Positions 1-8,170 of a stretch of DNA of 64,000 bases are shown in pieces (the first letter of the stretch is position 1; every line of letters starts with the position of its first letter). This DNA is from Nocardia australiensis (GTDB lineage Bacteria > Actinomycetota > Actinomycetes > Mycobacteriales > Mycobacteriaceae): the NCBI RefSeq assembly GCF_020733705.1, contig NZ_JAJFZM010000002.1, positions 186,001-250,000 on the forward strand, written 5' to 3'. Position numbers and translations under genes: made by a program. The notes beneath the pieces are model-generated. The model was given only the letters and a program-made list of their open reading frames with translations, had not been told where the DNA came from and searched no databases.

Positions 1-140
1 CCGACCGCATCGAGATCGCCGCCGCGCACAGCATTCTCGGCGGCGAGGATCGCGGAGCGCTGGGCGAAAAGATACTCGGCGAGCGCTCCGGTGTCATGCC
101 GAGCCGCCACTGTCGTGTCGGAAGACGATTCGCTAACCAT
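1..140 (-). CDS. CHAD domain protein, N-terminal part (cut by window edge)
   Basis: Only the first 46 codons lie in the window; the ATG is at 138-140. The visible stretch runs from a polar Ser/Thr leader into GALAEYLFAQRSAILAAENA and then RGGDLDAV, which matches the start of CHAD domains, where a helix precedes the conserved H-x-x-R-V-x-x-R-R-L motif. CHAD proteins are all-helical, His-rich proteins that bind inorganic polyphosphate and are often fused to or placed beside CYTH domains. The polyphosphate link fits a dormancy or stress neighbourhood, since a Rv1733c-like/USP pair lies on the other side. The His/Arg motif itself is outside the window, so the family call rests on the N-terminal helix alone. 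Confidence 0.55.
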   Translation of the reverse strand, partial: MVSESSSDTTVAARHDTGALAEYLFAQRSAILAAENAVRGGDLDAV

Positions 141-246
141 CGGATCCACCTTTTTGTGCCGTTCAATGAATCCACCCTCGTACAGCGTCAGGGACACAGC
201 TAGGGCCTACCGCGGAACAGCGCGATGGCGAACGTCGCCACGATCA

Positions 247-260
247 GGGACTTTCGTACC
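247..260 (+). promoter_or_regulatory. DosR/DevR-like box
   Basis: GGGACTTTCGTACC matches 13 of 14 core positions of the mycobacterial DosR box core GGGACTTWNGTCCC. It lies about 135 bp upstream of a Rv1733c-like gene, and Rv1733c and several USP genes belong to the M. tuberculosis DosR regulon. The outer positions of the 20-bp consensus match poorly. The site call comes from sequence plus known family regulation and is untested here. Confidence 0.45.
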
Positions 261-395
261 TACATTGCTGAGCCACCCGAATCCCTATCCGCCCGAACTG
301 CCGGCCGGATAGGCAGTGAGCATGAGGACGCAGGACCACCTTGGCGATGACCTTTTTCTCTGCCTACGCTTCGCGAACAGGGAGATGCTCGACCT

Positions 396-974
396 GTGTC
401 CGGATATGCAACGGTTCGTTTATGGCAGATGCGGCCGTGGAATCCGAATCCACTACTGCGGCCGTCGGATCGGTTCGTTGTATTGCTCCGGCTAGTAGTG
501 GCGCTGGCCGTATTGCTCGCTGTCCCAGTGGCAGGCGCACTCGGGACCCAGGTGTACACCGCCGACGCGGCTGCCATCGCCAACGAGCGGGCCACAAAGT
601 CCGCCGTCGACGCGACGATTACGTCGCGACCGCAACCGCAATCCAGCACAGCTCATCGATTCGAAGCGACCGTGCAGTGGCACACCGACCGCGGCGTGGC
701 GACCACGACCACGAATGTCGCGCGCCAGGCTGTGATCGGCGACAACGTGCGGGTTTGGCTCGATCGGGACGGTGCCCCGACGGCACGGCCCAGGGACCCC
801 GGCGCCGCGGTTTTCACCGGAATCGGTGCGGCTGTGGTGGTGCTTGTATCGACATGGCTGACCGGGTGGCTACTCGTTCATGGCGTGTGGTGGCTGCAGT
901 ACCTGCGACACAGCGCTGGCTGGGACCGCGAATGGCGACTTATCGATAGCGAACTGAGAGGGGACAAGCAATGA
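396..974 (+). CDS. Rv1733c-like two-span membrane protein
   Basis: 192 residues with the Rv1733c layout: a short cytoplasmic N-terminus (NPLLRPSDR), a first membrane span at about 27-50, an extracytoplasmic domain of about 85 residues, and a second span at about 138-165. The motif NPL-(V/L)-R-x-(T/S)-DR before the first span is characteristic of this actinobacterial family, whose biochemical role is unknown and whose M. tuberculosis member is strongly induced by hypoxia and NO. Another ATG at 429 would remove 11 residues. The stop overlaps the next start by ATGA (971-974), so this gene and the USP gene form one translationally coupled operon. A DosR-like box lies upstream. Confidence 0.8.
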   Translation: MSGYATVRLWQMRPWNPNPLLRPSDRFVVLLRLVVALAVLLAVPVAGALGTQVYTADAAAIANERATKSAVDATITSRPQPQSSTAHRFEATVQWHTDRGVATTTTNVARQAVIGDNVRVWLDRDGAPTARPRDPGAAVFTGIGAAVVVLVSTWLTGWLLVHGVWWLQYLRHSAGWDREWRLIDSELRGDKQ

Positions 975-1843
975 CGAACGACCATCCGATCATCGCGTCG
1001 GTCGACGGCTCAGCGAGCTCTTATCAGGCAGCGGCTTGGGCGGCATTGGACGCCGCGCTGCGTCGACGTAGCCTGCACCTGATCACCTCGATGGCACTAC
1101 CCACCGCATACGCACCCGGCGTGGTAATGGAGCCACAGGAAAGAGACCTGCGGCGTACCGAAGGTGAACGAATACTGACCGAGGCGGCGCGCATCGCGCG
1201 CCAGGCCACGGATGATGAACTCGACCTCACTACCGGAGTGGGCTTCGACGCCATCATCCCGACCCTCATCGAACGGTCGAAGTCCGCTGCGCTGCTGGCG
1301 GTCGGTAGCCGCGGCCTCGGTGCGTTTCGAGAAAGCTTGCTCGGATCGGTCAGCACCGCGATTGCTCATCATGCGCACTGTCCGGTCGCGGTCGTGCATG
1401 AGAACGCGGCGACCGATCCGGTATCGCGCACCAGGCCTGTACTCGTCGGAGTCGACGGAACCAGCAACAGCGTGCCCGCCGTCGAGGTCGCCTTCGAGGA
1501 GGCGTCGCGACGCAACGTAGGCCTGATCGCCCTGCACACCTGGAGTGATGTCAGCTCCGTTGACCTGCCGGTACCAGGCTGGGATGCTGCCAGGGAATCG
1601 GAAGAGGCGGTGCTCGCCGAGAGCATGGCCGGTTGGAACGACCGCTACCCGAATGTTCCCGTGCGCCGAATTGTGACGTGCAACAGGCCCGCTCGCTCGC
1701 TGCTGGACGAATCGTCGAACGCGCAGCTGCTCGTTGTGGGCAGCCACGGTCGCGGTGGATTCGCGGGCATGATCCTCGGCTCCACCAGCAACGTGCTTTT
1801 GCGCTCAGTGGAGTGCCCGTTGATTGTGGTACGCGAACCCTGA
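971..1843 (+). CDS. Tandem universal stress protein (UspA family)
   Basis: 290 residues with two Usp domains (about 5-142 and 155-289), the usual mycobacterial/nocardial double-domain form. Each domain ends in a Walker-like ATP-binding loop of the G-2x-G-9x-G(S/T) type: VGSRGLGAFRESLLGSVS near residue 112 and VGSHGRGGFAGMILGSTS near 258. The second half also begins with the ligand-binding acidic signature VLVGVDG. ATP-binding USPs of this class act in non-replicating persistence. Coupling to the Rv1733c-like gene by a 4-bp overlap mirrors the DosR-regulon association of both families. Confidence 0.92.
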   Translation: MTNDHPIIASVDGSASSYQAAAWAALDAALRRRSLHLITSMALPTAYAPGVVMEPQERDLRRTEGERILTEAARIARQATDDELDLTTGVGFDAIIPTLIERSKSAALLAVGSRGLGAFRESLLGSVSTAIAHHAHCPVAVVHENAATDPVSRTRPVLVGVDGTSNSVPAVEVAFEEASRRNVGLIALHTWSDVSSVDLPVPGWDAARESEEAVLAESMAGWNDRYPNVPVRRIVTCNRPARSLLDESSNAQLLVVGSHGRGGFAGMILGSTSNVLLRSVECPLIVVREP

Positions 1844-1993
1844 TTCGAGACAGGTCTACTGGGCGCCCCGAATCGATGGTTGAACTGACCGGCAACGGCA
1901 TCCCGCACGGACAGGAGCGCAATCGGCCGGTGGTCGCGCACCGCGAACTGTGTCAGGGGGCCGGATGAAGGATTCTTCTCGAACCATGGGGCC

Positions 1994-2074
1994 GGGGTTC
2001 CTCGCCGGATGGGATGGTCGGGCTGGGCCGAGGGCCGCTGTGGAGCCAGGCCGTCTCAACCGGCGAGGAATCCC
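1994..2074. repeat. Long imperfect stem-loop between USP and FBP genes
   Basis: The 15-bp arms GGGGTTCCTCGCCGG (1994-2008) and CCGGCGAGGAATCCC (2060-2074) are inverted with one mismatch around a 51-nt loop. They lie in a roughly 390-bp stretch (1844-2232) with no convincing gene. It could be a bidirectional terminator for the converging USP and FBP genes, or a small mobile-element remnant; no U-run follows. Confidence 0.4.
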
Positions 2075-2232
2075 GTGCATCCCGAGCACTGGTCGAAATG
2101 GCGGCACTCGGGATGCGGGATCATCGGGTCGGTCGTCAAATGTCGGCTCATTGGCATCTACCTCCGGTTTCGGTATCGGTATGAGCATGGATCCGTCCTA
2201 GCTGCGACGGGACCGAGGTGTTGCTGCGCGGT

Positions 2233-2724
2233 TTAGGCGCGGAGCCTGGCGATGAATGCCTGGATATTGGTCCGGACGCGTTCGATCTTGTCCTCGGAGC
2301 TGAGGGCCTCCCGGTATCGGTTGCCCAGCGCCGGGGTCTTCTTGCCTCGCGCATACAGCGAGCAGGCCAGATCGGTGCACATATAGGTGCCGACCGAGTT
2401 GCCGTTTCGCCCGGATGCACCTGCCTTGTGAGCTGTCAGCAAGGACACACCGCTTCCGGTGTGCGTGGTGCGGCAGATCGAACACATCTGCGCTCGACCG
2501 GAACCGCCGGTTTCGTACCGCAGGGCTATACCGGCCAGGCTGTCATCGTCCTGGGCGACGACCACATAGCAGCGCCCGGACGCCGACGGGTCGCTCCAGC
2601 CGAGGAAGTCGAGGTCCTCCCACGGGCGTTCGTCGAGATCTTTTGGTACCGGTAGGCGTTTGGCCTCGCTCTTGGAGCAGTTGATGAACGACGACCTGAC
2701 ATCGCGTTCGGTGATCGGTCTCAT
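2233..2724 (-). CDS. FBP-type treble-clef zinc finger protein
   Basis: 163 residues resembling the C-terminal treble-clef module of fibronectin/EF-G-binding proteins (FBP_C). The N-terminal signature ITERDVRSSFINCSKSEAKR is followed by DLDFLGWSDP and two zinc-ligand pairs, CSIC near residue 81 and CTDLAC near residue 116. FusB-like members with this fold bind EF-G; actinobacterial members are uncharacterised. Start choice: GGAG lies 9 nt before the ATG at 2724 but only 3 nt before an upstream in-frame ATG at 2730. It stands alone, converging on the USP gene. Confidence 0.8.
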   Translation of the reverse strand: MRPITERDVRSSFINCSKSEAKRLPVPKDLDERPWEDLDFLGWSDPSASGRCYVVVAQDDDSLAGIALRYETGGSGRAQMCSICRTTHTGSGVSLLTAHKAGASGRNGNSVGTYMCTDLACSLYARGKKTPALGNRYREALSSEDKIERVRTNIQAFIARLRA

Positions 2725-2942
2725 GGGCATTCACTCCGTTCTGTTCGATTGTCGAACCGGGGTGACGTTACCTTTGCCACCGATCTCGGATCAACGCAAT
2801 TATGGGGCGCTACCTGCGCGTCATCGATTCACGGGTGCTCCGACATCGCTGCCTCGAACAGTGGCCACAAGACCTTCACAATGCGTGGCCCCTCATATTC
2901 GAAGCGTTGACCAAGTAGCTTCGGCCGCAGTCGGCGGTGCGA

Positions 2943-3794
2943 TCAATGTCTGTGCAGGCGATCGGCATTGGCGACAATGGCGTCACGCAACGCCTGCTCC
3001 GGGCGGGAACGGTGGCCGCGTCGATGCATGAGGACGAACTCCAGATCACTCAGGTCAGGCAGGCGTGGATCGTCGATCGTGACCAGCCCGTCGGGCAGCA
3101 GGCTCTGCGCGTGCACGATATAGCCGAGGCCGGCGAGTGCGGCGGCGCGCAGTCCGAGTTGGCTATCGCTGACACACGTGGTCCGCCAGAGCCGGCCCTC
3201 ACGTTCCAATGACCGCAGCATGATGTGCCGGGTGAGACTCGGTGCCGGGTAGGTGACCAGCGGCACCGGTCCTTCGATGCCTGCCGTGCCGGGTGGGCCC
3301 GCCCATACCAGCCGGTCGCGCCAAACCAGTTCGCCGTGACGTTCACCGGGTAGCCGCTTGCCGAACACCATGTCGAGCTCGCCGGATTCCATGCGAGTCT
3401 TCAGATTCTCGCTGAGCCCGACGGTCAACTCGAGGTCGACACCGGGATGGGAGCGCCGGAATTCCAGCAGGATATCGGGCAGTTCGCTGGCCACTAGGTC
3501 GTCGGACGCGCCGAATCGGAGCAAGCCGGTGAGGTTCGAGTGGGAGAAGTACTGTTCGGCCTGGCCGTGCGCGTCCAGAATGGCGCGGGCGAAGCCGACC
3601 ATCGCCACGCCGTCCGCGGTGAGCCCGAGGTTTCGAGTATCGCGTCGCAGCAGCGTCCGCCCCGCGGCCTTCTCGAGCCTGGCGATGTGCCCGCTGACCG
3701 TGGACTGCCGCAATCCGAGCACCCGTCCTGCGGCGGTGAAGCCGCCTGCGCGTTCTACGACGAGGAATGTTCGCAGCAATTCTGGGTCGAGCAC
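2943..3794 (-). CDS. LysR-family transcriptional regulator
   Basis: 283 residues. The N-terminal winged HTH is clear: LLRTFLVVERAGGFTAAGRV, then LRQSTVSGHIARLEKAAGRTLL, followed by a substrate-binding domain (about 90-283) beginning LLRFGASDDLV. The GTG at 3794 gives the standard LDPELLRTF start; an in-frame GTG at 3809 would add five atypical residues. The gene is divergent from the BASS-family transporter with about 80 bp between them, the usual LysR arrangement in which the regulator controls the adjacent gene. The AT-rich gap contains TGTTTACAGATATCACA as possible binding DNA. The effector is unknown. Confidence 0.9.
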   Translation of the reverse strand: MLDPELLRTFLVVERAGGFTAAGRVLGLRQSTVSGHIARLEKAAGRTLLRRDTRNLGLTADGVAMVGFARAILDAHGQAEQYFSHSNLTGLLRFGASDDLVASELPDILLEFRRSHPGVDLELTVGLSENLKTRMESGELDMVFGKRLPGERHGELVWRDRLVWAGPPGTAGIEGPVPLVTYPAPSLTRHIMLRSLEREGRLWRTTCVSDSQLGLRAAALAGLGYIVHAQSLLPDGLVTIDDPRLPDLSDLEFVLMHRRGHRSRPEQALRDAIVANADRLHRH

Positions 3795-3877
3795 ACCACA
3801 ACTTATCACTAAATCTGTTTACAGATATCACATTGAGCATATGTTGCGATGAATGCCTGGTACGTAGCGTGATCAAA

Positions 3878-4891
3878 ATGAAGTACCTCAACCGGCTCTC
3901 CATCGATGGCTTCATGCTGGGAATTGTGGCCAGCGCGGTCCTGGCCACCCTCTTTCCGGCTCGCGGCACGATGGCCGACGTGGTCGAGCAGGGTACGAAG
4001 GTCGCGATCGGACTGCTGTTCCTGCTCTACGGCGCCCGGCTCGAGCCTCGGGAAGCAATTGCGGCACTGCGACATTGGCGACTGCACACGGCGGTTTTCG
4101 CGGTTACGTTCATGGTCTTTCCGCTGATCGGGCTCGCGCTGCGGGTGCTGGTTCCCTCGGTGCTGACCGACGATCTCTACACCGGGGTGTTGTTCCTGTG
4201 CCTGGTGCCTTCCACGGTGCAATCGTCGATCGCCTTCACCTCGATCGCCAGGGGCAATGTCGCGGGTGCGGTGGTGAGCGCGTCGTTGTCCAACCTAGCC
4301 GGGGTGTTCGTGACACCGCTACTGGTGGTGTTGCTGATGAATACCACCGGTAAGGCCACAGTCGACGCATCGGCGGTATTGATGATCATGGTTCAGCTGT
4401 TGCTGCCATTCCTGATCGGTCAGCTGTTGCGACCTCGGTTGGGGTGGCTGTTGCGGCACACCACACCGCTGAAGGTGGTCGACCGGGGTTCGGTGTTGCT
4501 CGTCGTCTACTCCGCGTTCGGCGCCGGGATGACCGAGCACATCTGGAGCGGACTGTCGCCTGGGCGCCTACTCGCCACCGCTGCGGTGTGTGCGGGTCTG
4601 CTCGCTATGGTCCTGACGATCACCATGGTGGTGGGCAGGAGGGCCGGCTTCTCGACGCCCGACCGGATCGTGCTGGTGTTCTGCGGCTCGAAGAAGAGCC
4701 TCGCGACCGGATTGCCGATGGCCGCCGTATTGTTCGCGGGGCAGCCGGTCGGCTTGATCGTCCTGCCACTCATGATCTTTCATCAGATCCAGCTGTTCAC
4801 CTGCGCTGTCCTCGCGCGGCGCTACGCGCGCCGTGCCGAGTCCGCGGACGAACTGGTCGAGCACGGGCAGGTGGTCGGCGTCTCCGAGTAA
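3878..4891 (+). CDS. Bile acid:sodium symporter family (SBF-like) transporter
   Basis: 337 residues, strongly hydrophobic, with about ten predicted spans. LLFLLYGARLEPREAIAALRHWRLH near residue 46 and FCGSKKSLATGLPMA near 268 match the SBF-like/BASS fold, where the latter crossover motif lines the Na+/substrate site. These proteins move organic anions with sodium; the substrate cannot be read from sequence. ATG 3878 is used; a GTG at 3869 is also in frame and neither has a strong ribosome binding site. The divergent LysR gene is the likely regulator. Confidence 0.85.
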   Translation: MKYLNRLSIDGFMLGIVASAVLATLFPARGTMADVVEQGTKVAIGLLFLLYGARLEPREAIAALRHWRLHTAVFAVTFMVFPLIGLALRVLVPSVLTDDLYTGVLFLCLVPSTVQSSIAFTSIARGNVAGAVVSASLSNLAGVFVTPLLVVLLMNTTGKATVDASAVLMIMVQLLLPFLIGQLLRPRLGWLLRHTTPLKVVDRGSVLLVVYSAFGAGMTEHIWSGLSPGRLLATAAVCAGLLAMVLTITMVVGRRAGFSTPDRIVLVFCGSKKSLATGLPMAAVLFAGQPVGLIVLPLMIFHQIQLFTCAVLARRYARRAESADELVEHGQVVGVSE

Positions 4892-5097
4892 GGCCACGCG
4901 CCCCGCTTCCTCGTCGCCGAGGCCGGTTCCGCCAGTTCCTCGATATCGGTACCGGTATTCCGACCGAGCCGAACCCGCGTCAGGTCGCTCAGCAGGTCCC
5001 GACGGTTTCGCCCCGCCGGAGGCCATCGACGCGAAGGTCGGCAGCTACGCCGCGGTCGCCGGGGAAGTAGTCGAATAGTCGCCGTGCCACGCTCCGG

Positions 5098-6828
5098 TTA
5101 TCCGGCGGCGGGAGTGGTCCGATTGCCGCGGATCTCGACGATGGGGAGCACCAGGGCGGCGGGCGCGCCAGCCGGGACCACCGGGCTCTGCGGGGCGATC
5201 GGTGAAATCTGTTGGTAGGCAATGTCTTGTGCGGGGCGGATGTCTTGTTCGCCCTTGTTCGGCCAGTAGGCGGCGGCACGTTCGGCCTGCGCGGTGATGG
5301 TCAGCGACGGGTTCACGCCGAGATTGGCCGAAATGGCCGCACCATCCACGACACTCAGCGTCGGGTAACCGAACACCCGGTGATACGCGTCGATCACGCC
5401 GGTTTCGCGGTCGGCGCCGATGGCCGCGCCACCGAGGAAATGGGCGGTGAGTGGGATATTGAAGACCTCTCCCCAACTGCCGCCCGCGATGCCGCCGATC
5501 TGGTCGGCGACTTTCCTGGTCACGTCGTTGCCCGCCGGAATCCAGGTCGGATTCGGCTCGCCGTGGCCCTGCTTGCTGGTCAGCTTGCGTCCGAATACGC
5601 CGCGCTTGGTATAGGTGGTGATGGAGTTGTCGAGGTGCTGCATCACCAGCGAGATGATGGTTCGCTCGCTCCAATTCCGCACACTCAGGAAGCTGAGCAG
5701 CATGATCGGGTGGCGCGCGACGACGCCGAGGAATCGCAGCCAGCGCGGAAACCGGCCGCCGCCGTCGACCATCAGGGTCTGTAGCAGGCCCATCGCATTC
5801 GAGCCCTTGCCGTAGCGGACGGGTTCGATGTGGGTGTCGTGTGTCGGGTGGATGGATGAGGTGATCGCGACACCCTTGGTGAAGTCGACGCCCGGGGTCA
5901 CCTTCCGGGTTGCCGCGCCGACAATGGATTCCGAGTTCGTGCGGGTGAGTTCACCCAGGCGGCTGGACAGTTCGGGCAGCACGCCCTTGTCGCGCATAGC
6001 GTGCAACAACTTCTGGGTGCCCAGGGTGCCCGCCGCCATCACGACATGTCCGGCCGTATAGGTCGTGGGCCGCTTGCGCACCCAGGCGCCGGTGCGTTCG
6101 GTGGACACCGTCCAACTGCCGTCGGGCAGCGGCCGCAAATCGGTGACCGTCGTCATCGGAATCACCTGTGCGCCCGCCTTTTCCGCGAGATACAGGTAGT
6201 TCTTCACCAGCGTGTTCTTGGCGCCGTGTCGGCAGCCCGTCATGCATTCGCCGCATTCGAGACATCCGGTGCGCTCGGGTCCGACACCGCCGAAATATGG
6301 GTCCGCAACGGTCTTTCCCGGCTCGCCGAAGAACACGCCGACGGGGGTCTGCACGAAGGTCTCGCCGACCCCCATGTCATCGGCGACCTTCTTGAAAATC
6401 TCGTCGGCCGGTGTCATGTGCGGGTTGCGCACCACGCCGAGCATCTGCTGCGCCTGTTCGTAGTAGGGCGTGAGTTCGGCGCGCCAATCGGTGATGTCAC
6501 GCCACTGCGTGTCCTGGAAGAAGGGCTCCGGCGGCACGTACAGCGTGTTGGCGTAATTGAGCGAGCCGCCGCCGACACCGGCGCCACCGAGGATGAGGAC
6601 GTTGCGCAGCGGGTGGATGCGCTGGATTCCGAAGCAGCCGAGCTTCGGCGCCCACAGGAACTTCCGCAGATCCCAACTGGTGTCCGGCAATTCGTCGTCG
6701 GTGAAGCGTCGTCCGGCCTCGAGCACGCCGACCTTGTAGCCCTTCTCGGTCAGCCGCAGCGCGGTCACGCTGCCGCCGAATCCCGAACCGACGACGAGTA
6801 CATCGAAATCCGTCTCCCGTTGGTTCAT
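5098..6828 (-). CDS. choD: ChoD-type GMC oxidoreductase (putative cholesterol oxidase)
   Basis: 576 residues, close to the length of M. tuberculosis ChoD (Rv3409c). A Rossmann FAD motif VVGSGFGGSVTALRLTEKGY lies at about 12-31, followed by GGAGVGGGSLNYANTLY (about 99-115) and a Cys-rich segment CLECGECMTGCRHGAKNTL (about 204) typical of this subfamily rather than of secreted Streptomyces oxidases. There is no signal peptide. It would oxidise 3-beta-hydroxysteroids, although for ChoD-type proteins the physiological substrate is less settled. GAGGAG precedes the chosen ATG at 6828. The gene is divergent from a TetR gene with a palindromic site between them. Confidence 0.88.
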   Translation of the reverse strand: MNQRETDFDVLVVGSGFGGSVTALRLTEKGYKVGVLEAGRRFTDDELPDTSWDLRKFLWAPKLGCFGIQRIHPLRNVLILGGAGVGGGSLNYANTLYVPPEPFFQDTQWRDITDWRAELTPYYEQAQQMLGVVRNPHMTPADEIFKKVADDMGVGETFVQTPVGVFFGEPGKTVADPYFGGVGPERTGCLECGECMTGCRHGAKNTLVKNYLYLAEKAGAQVIPMTTVTDLRPLPDGSWTVSTERTGAWVRKRPTTYTAGHVVMAAGTLGTQKLLHAMRDKGVLPELSSRLGELTRTNSESIVGAATRKVTPGVDFTKGVAITSSIHPTHDTHIEPVRYGKGSNAMGLLQTLMVDGGGRFPRWLRFLGVVARHPIMLLSFLSVRNWSERTIISLVMQHLDNSITTYTKRGVFGRKLTSKQGHGEPNPTWIPAGNDVTRKVADQIGGIAGGSWGEVFNIPLTAHFLGGAAIGADRETGVIDAYHRVFGYPTLSVVDGAAISANLGVNPSLTITAQAERAAAYWPNKGEQDIRPAQDIAYQQISPIAPQSPVVPAGAPAALVLPIVEIRGNRTTPAAG

Positions 6829-6958
6829 ACAGTGCTCCTCGATCGGCGTCGGCGATGACAGCGGTAACACTACTCCCGAGTAGGTACGGATTCACTATCG
6901 GTATTCCGCTGTATGTGGCGGTGATGGCGCCGCGGATCGACGGAGGCGAGACGCGATT

Positions 6959-6992
6959 GAGAGCGATGCTCACTATTGTTGACATTGCTCTC
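6959..6992. promoter_or_regulatory. Inverted-repeat operator between choD and tetR
   Basis: GAGAGCGATG (6959-6968) and CATTGCTCTC (6983-6992) form an inverted repeat, 9 of 10 matching, with a 14-bp spacer, 22 bp before the TetR start codon. This position and symmetry are usual for TetR autoregulation, and the site could also control choD. Confidence 0.55.
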
Positions 6993-7013
6993 ACGAGCCC
7001 GGAAGGTGGTTGC

Positions 7014-7724
7014 ATGGCGAATATCCCCAGTACCCCCCGGGCCCGTGCGCGCGCGCAGACGATGGACGATATCTTGCGCATCGGTCGCGAACATTTGGCG
7101 ACCGACGGCGCCGCTGCGCTTTCGCTGCGCGCGGTGGCTCGTGACCTGGGAGTAGTCTCCTCCGCGGTGTACCGCTACGTGCGCAGCCGGGACGAACTGC
7201 TCACCCTGCTCGTCGTCGATGGGTACAACGCGCTCGGCGACGCGGTCGACGCCGCACTGGCGCAGGCCCCCACCGACGACCCGCAGCAACGTCTGCGGGT
7301 GCTCGGACGTGCGGTACGCGAGTGGGCATTGGCCGAACCATCCTGGTACGGACTGCTTTTCGGTACCCCGGTGCCGGGCTATGACGCTCCCGCTGACCGG
7401 ACCGTCACGCCGGGAGTGCGGGTGATCGCCGCGTTGCAACAGATCTACGGACAGGCATATCGTGCCGGGTTGCTCGCCGAGCCGGCCCAGTCTATCGAGT
7501 TATCGTCCGCGCTCGCAGTGAGTTTCGGGCGGGTTCGGGACTCATTCGAGCTCGACGTCCCGGACTGGCTGATTTCGCGGGGTGTCACGGTGTGGAGTGC
7601 CCTGTTCGGTGCGGTGAGCTTCGATGTGTTCAATATGTACGGCCCCGATACCTTCGCCGACCGTGCCGAAGTCTTCGAGCTGCAACTCGACAATCTGGTG
7701 TCACTGCTGGGCTTCCGCCGTTGA
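7014..7724 (+). CDS. TetR/AcrR-family regulator (WHG-type C-terminal domain)
   Basis: 236 residues. The HTH is complete: ILRIGREHLATDGAAALSLR, AVARDLGVVSSAVYRYVRSR, then a helical ligand domain resembling TetR_C_33/WHG proteins (EWALAEPSWYGLLFGTPVPG). The ATG at 7014 is preceded by GGAAGGTGG; a longer in-frame extension to 6855 would run through the putative operator and overlap the choD 5' end, so it is rejected. Divergent placement next to choD suggests control of steroid oxidation or of itself. Confidence 0.88.
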   Translation: MANIPSTPRARARAQTMDDILRIGREHLATDGAAALSLRAVARDLGVVSSAVYRYVRSRDELLTLLVVDGYNALGDAVDAALAQAPTDDPQQRLRVLGRAVREWALAEPSWYGLLFGTPVPGYDAPADRTVTPGVRVIAALQQIYGQAYRAGLLAEPAQSIELSSALAVSFGRVRDSFELDVPDWLISRGVTVWSALFGAVSFDVFNMYGPDTFADRAEVFELQLDNLVSLLGFRR

Positions 7725-7750
7725 ACAGGGGTGCCGTCAACTGCGGTGGA

Positions 7751-8170
7751 TCAGTAGTCGATCTTGCGCAGTACGGCGCGCAGTTGCCGAAGTTCCTCGG
7801 GTGGGAGCGCGGCGAAAGCGGCGGGGGCGGGATCCGGCGTCGCCATCGCCCGCGCCAGCACTACGCGTCCCGCGGCGGTGATGGAGACCTGTTTGCGGCG
7901 TCGATTCGTCAGGTCGACCTCGCGAACCGCCAGGCCGAGCTCCTCCAGATTGTTGACCGCCACCGTGGTGGCCGGCGCGTCCATCGCCAGCGTCCGCGCC
8001 AGATCGTTGAGCGATAACGGACCCGGCAGCAAGCGGCGCAGAATGCGAATGCGACTGAACGGCAGTCCCGTTCGTTCCGCGACCGCCCGCTTCCACGGCT
8101 CGCGCGTGTCCATCACCAGACGGGTCAGCAGTGCCCATACCTCGTCGGGGGCGGGATCGTCATCCGGCAT
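7751..8170 (-). CDS. MarR-family regulator
   Basis: 139 residues with the winged-helix core LSLNDLARTLAMDAPATTVA, VNNLEELGLAVREVDLTNRR, then KQVSITAAGRVVLARA, which is the MarR recognition helix and wing. It is translated with the upstream MFS gene: the MFS stop lies inside its first codons (8160-8170 overlap). A regulator at the distal end of the operon it probably controls fits the MarR-type palindromes at the promoter (9527-9557). Confidence 0.9.
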   Translation of the reverse strand: MPDDDPAPDEVWALLTRLVMDTREPWKRAVAERTGLPFSRIRILRRLLPGPLSLNDLARTLAMDAPATTVAVNNLEELGLAVREVDLTNRRRKQVSITAAGRVVLARAMATPDPAPAAFAALPPEELRQLRAVLRKIDY

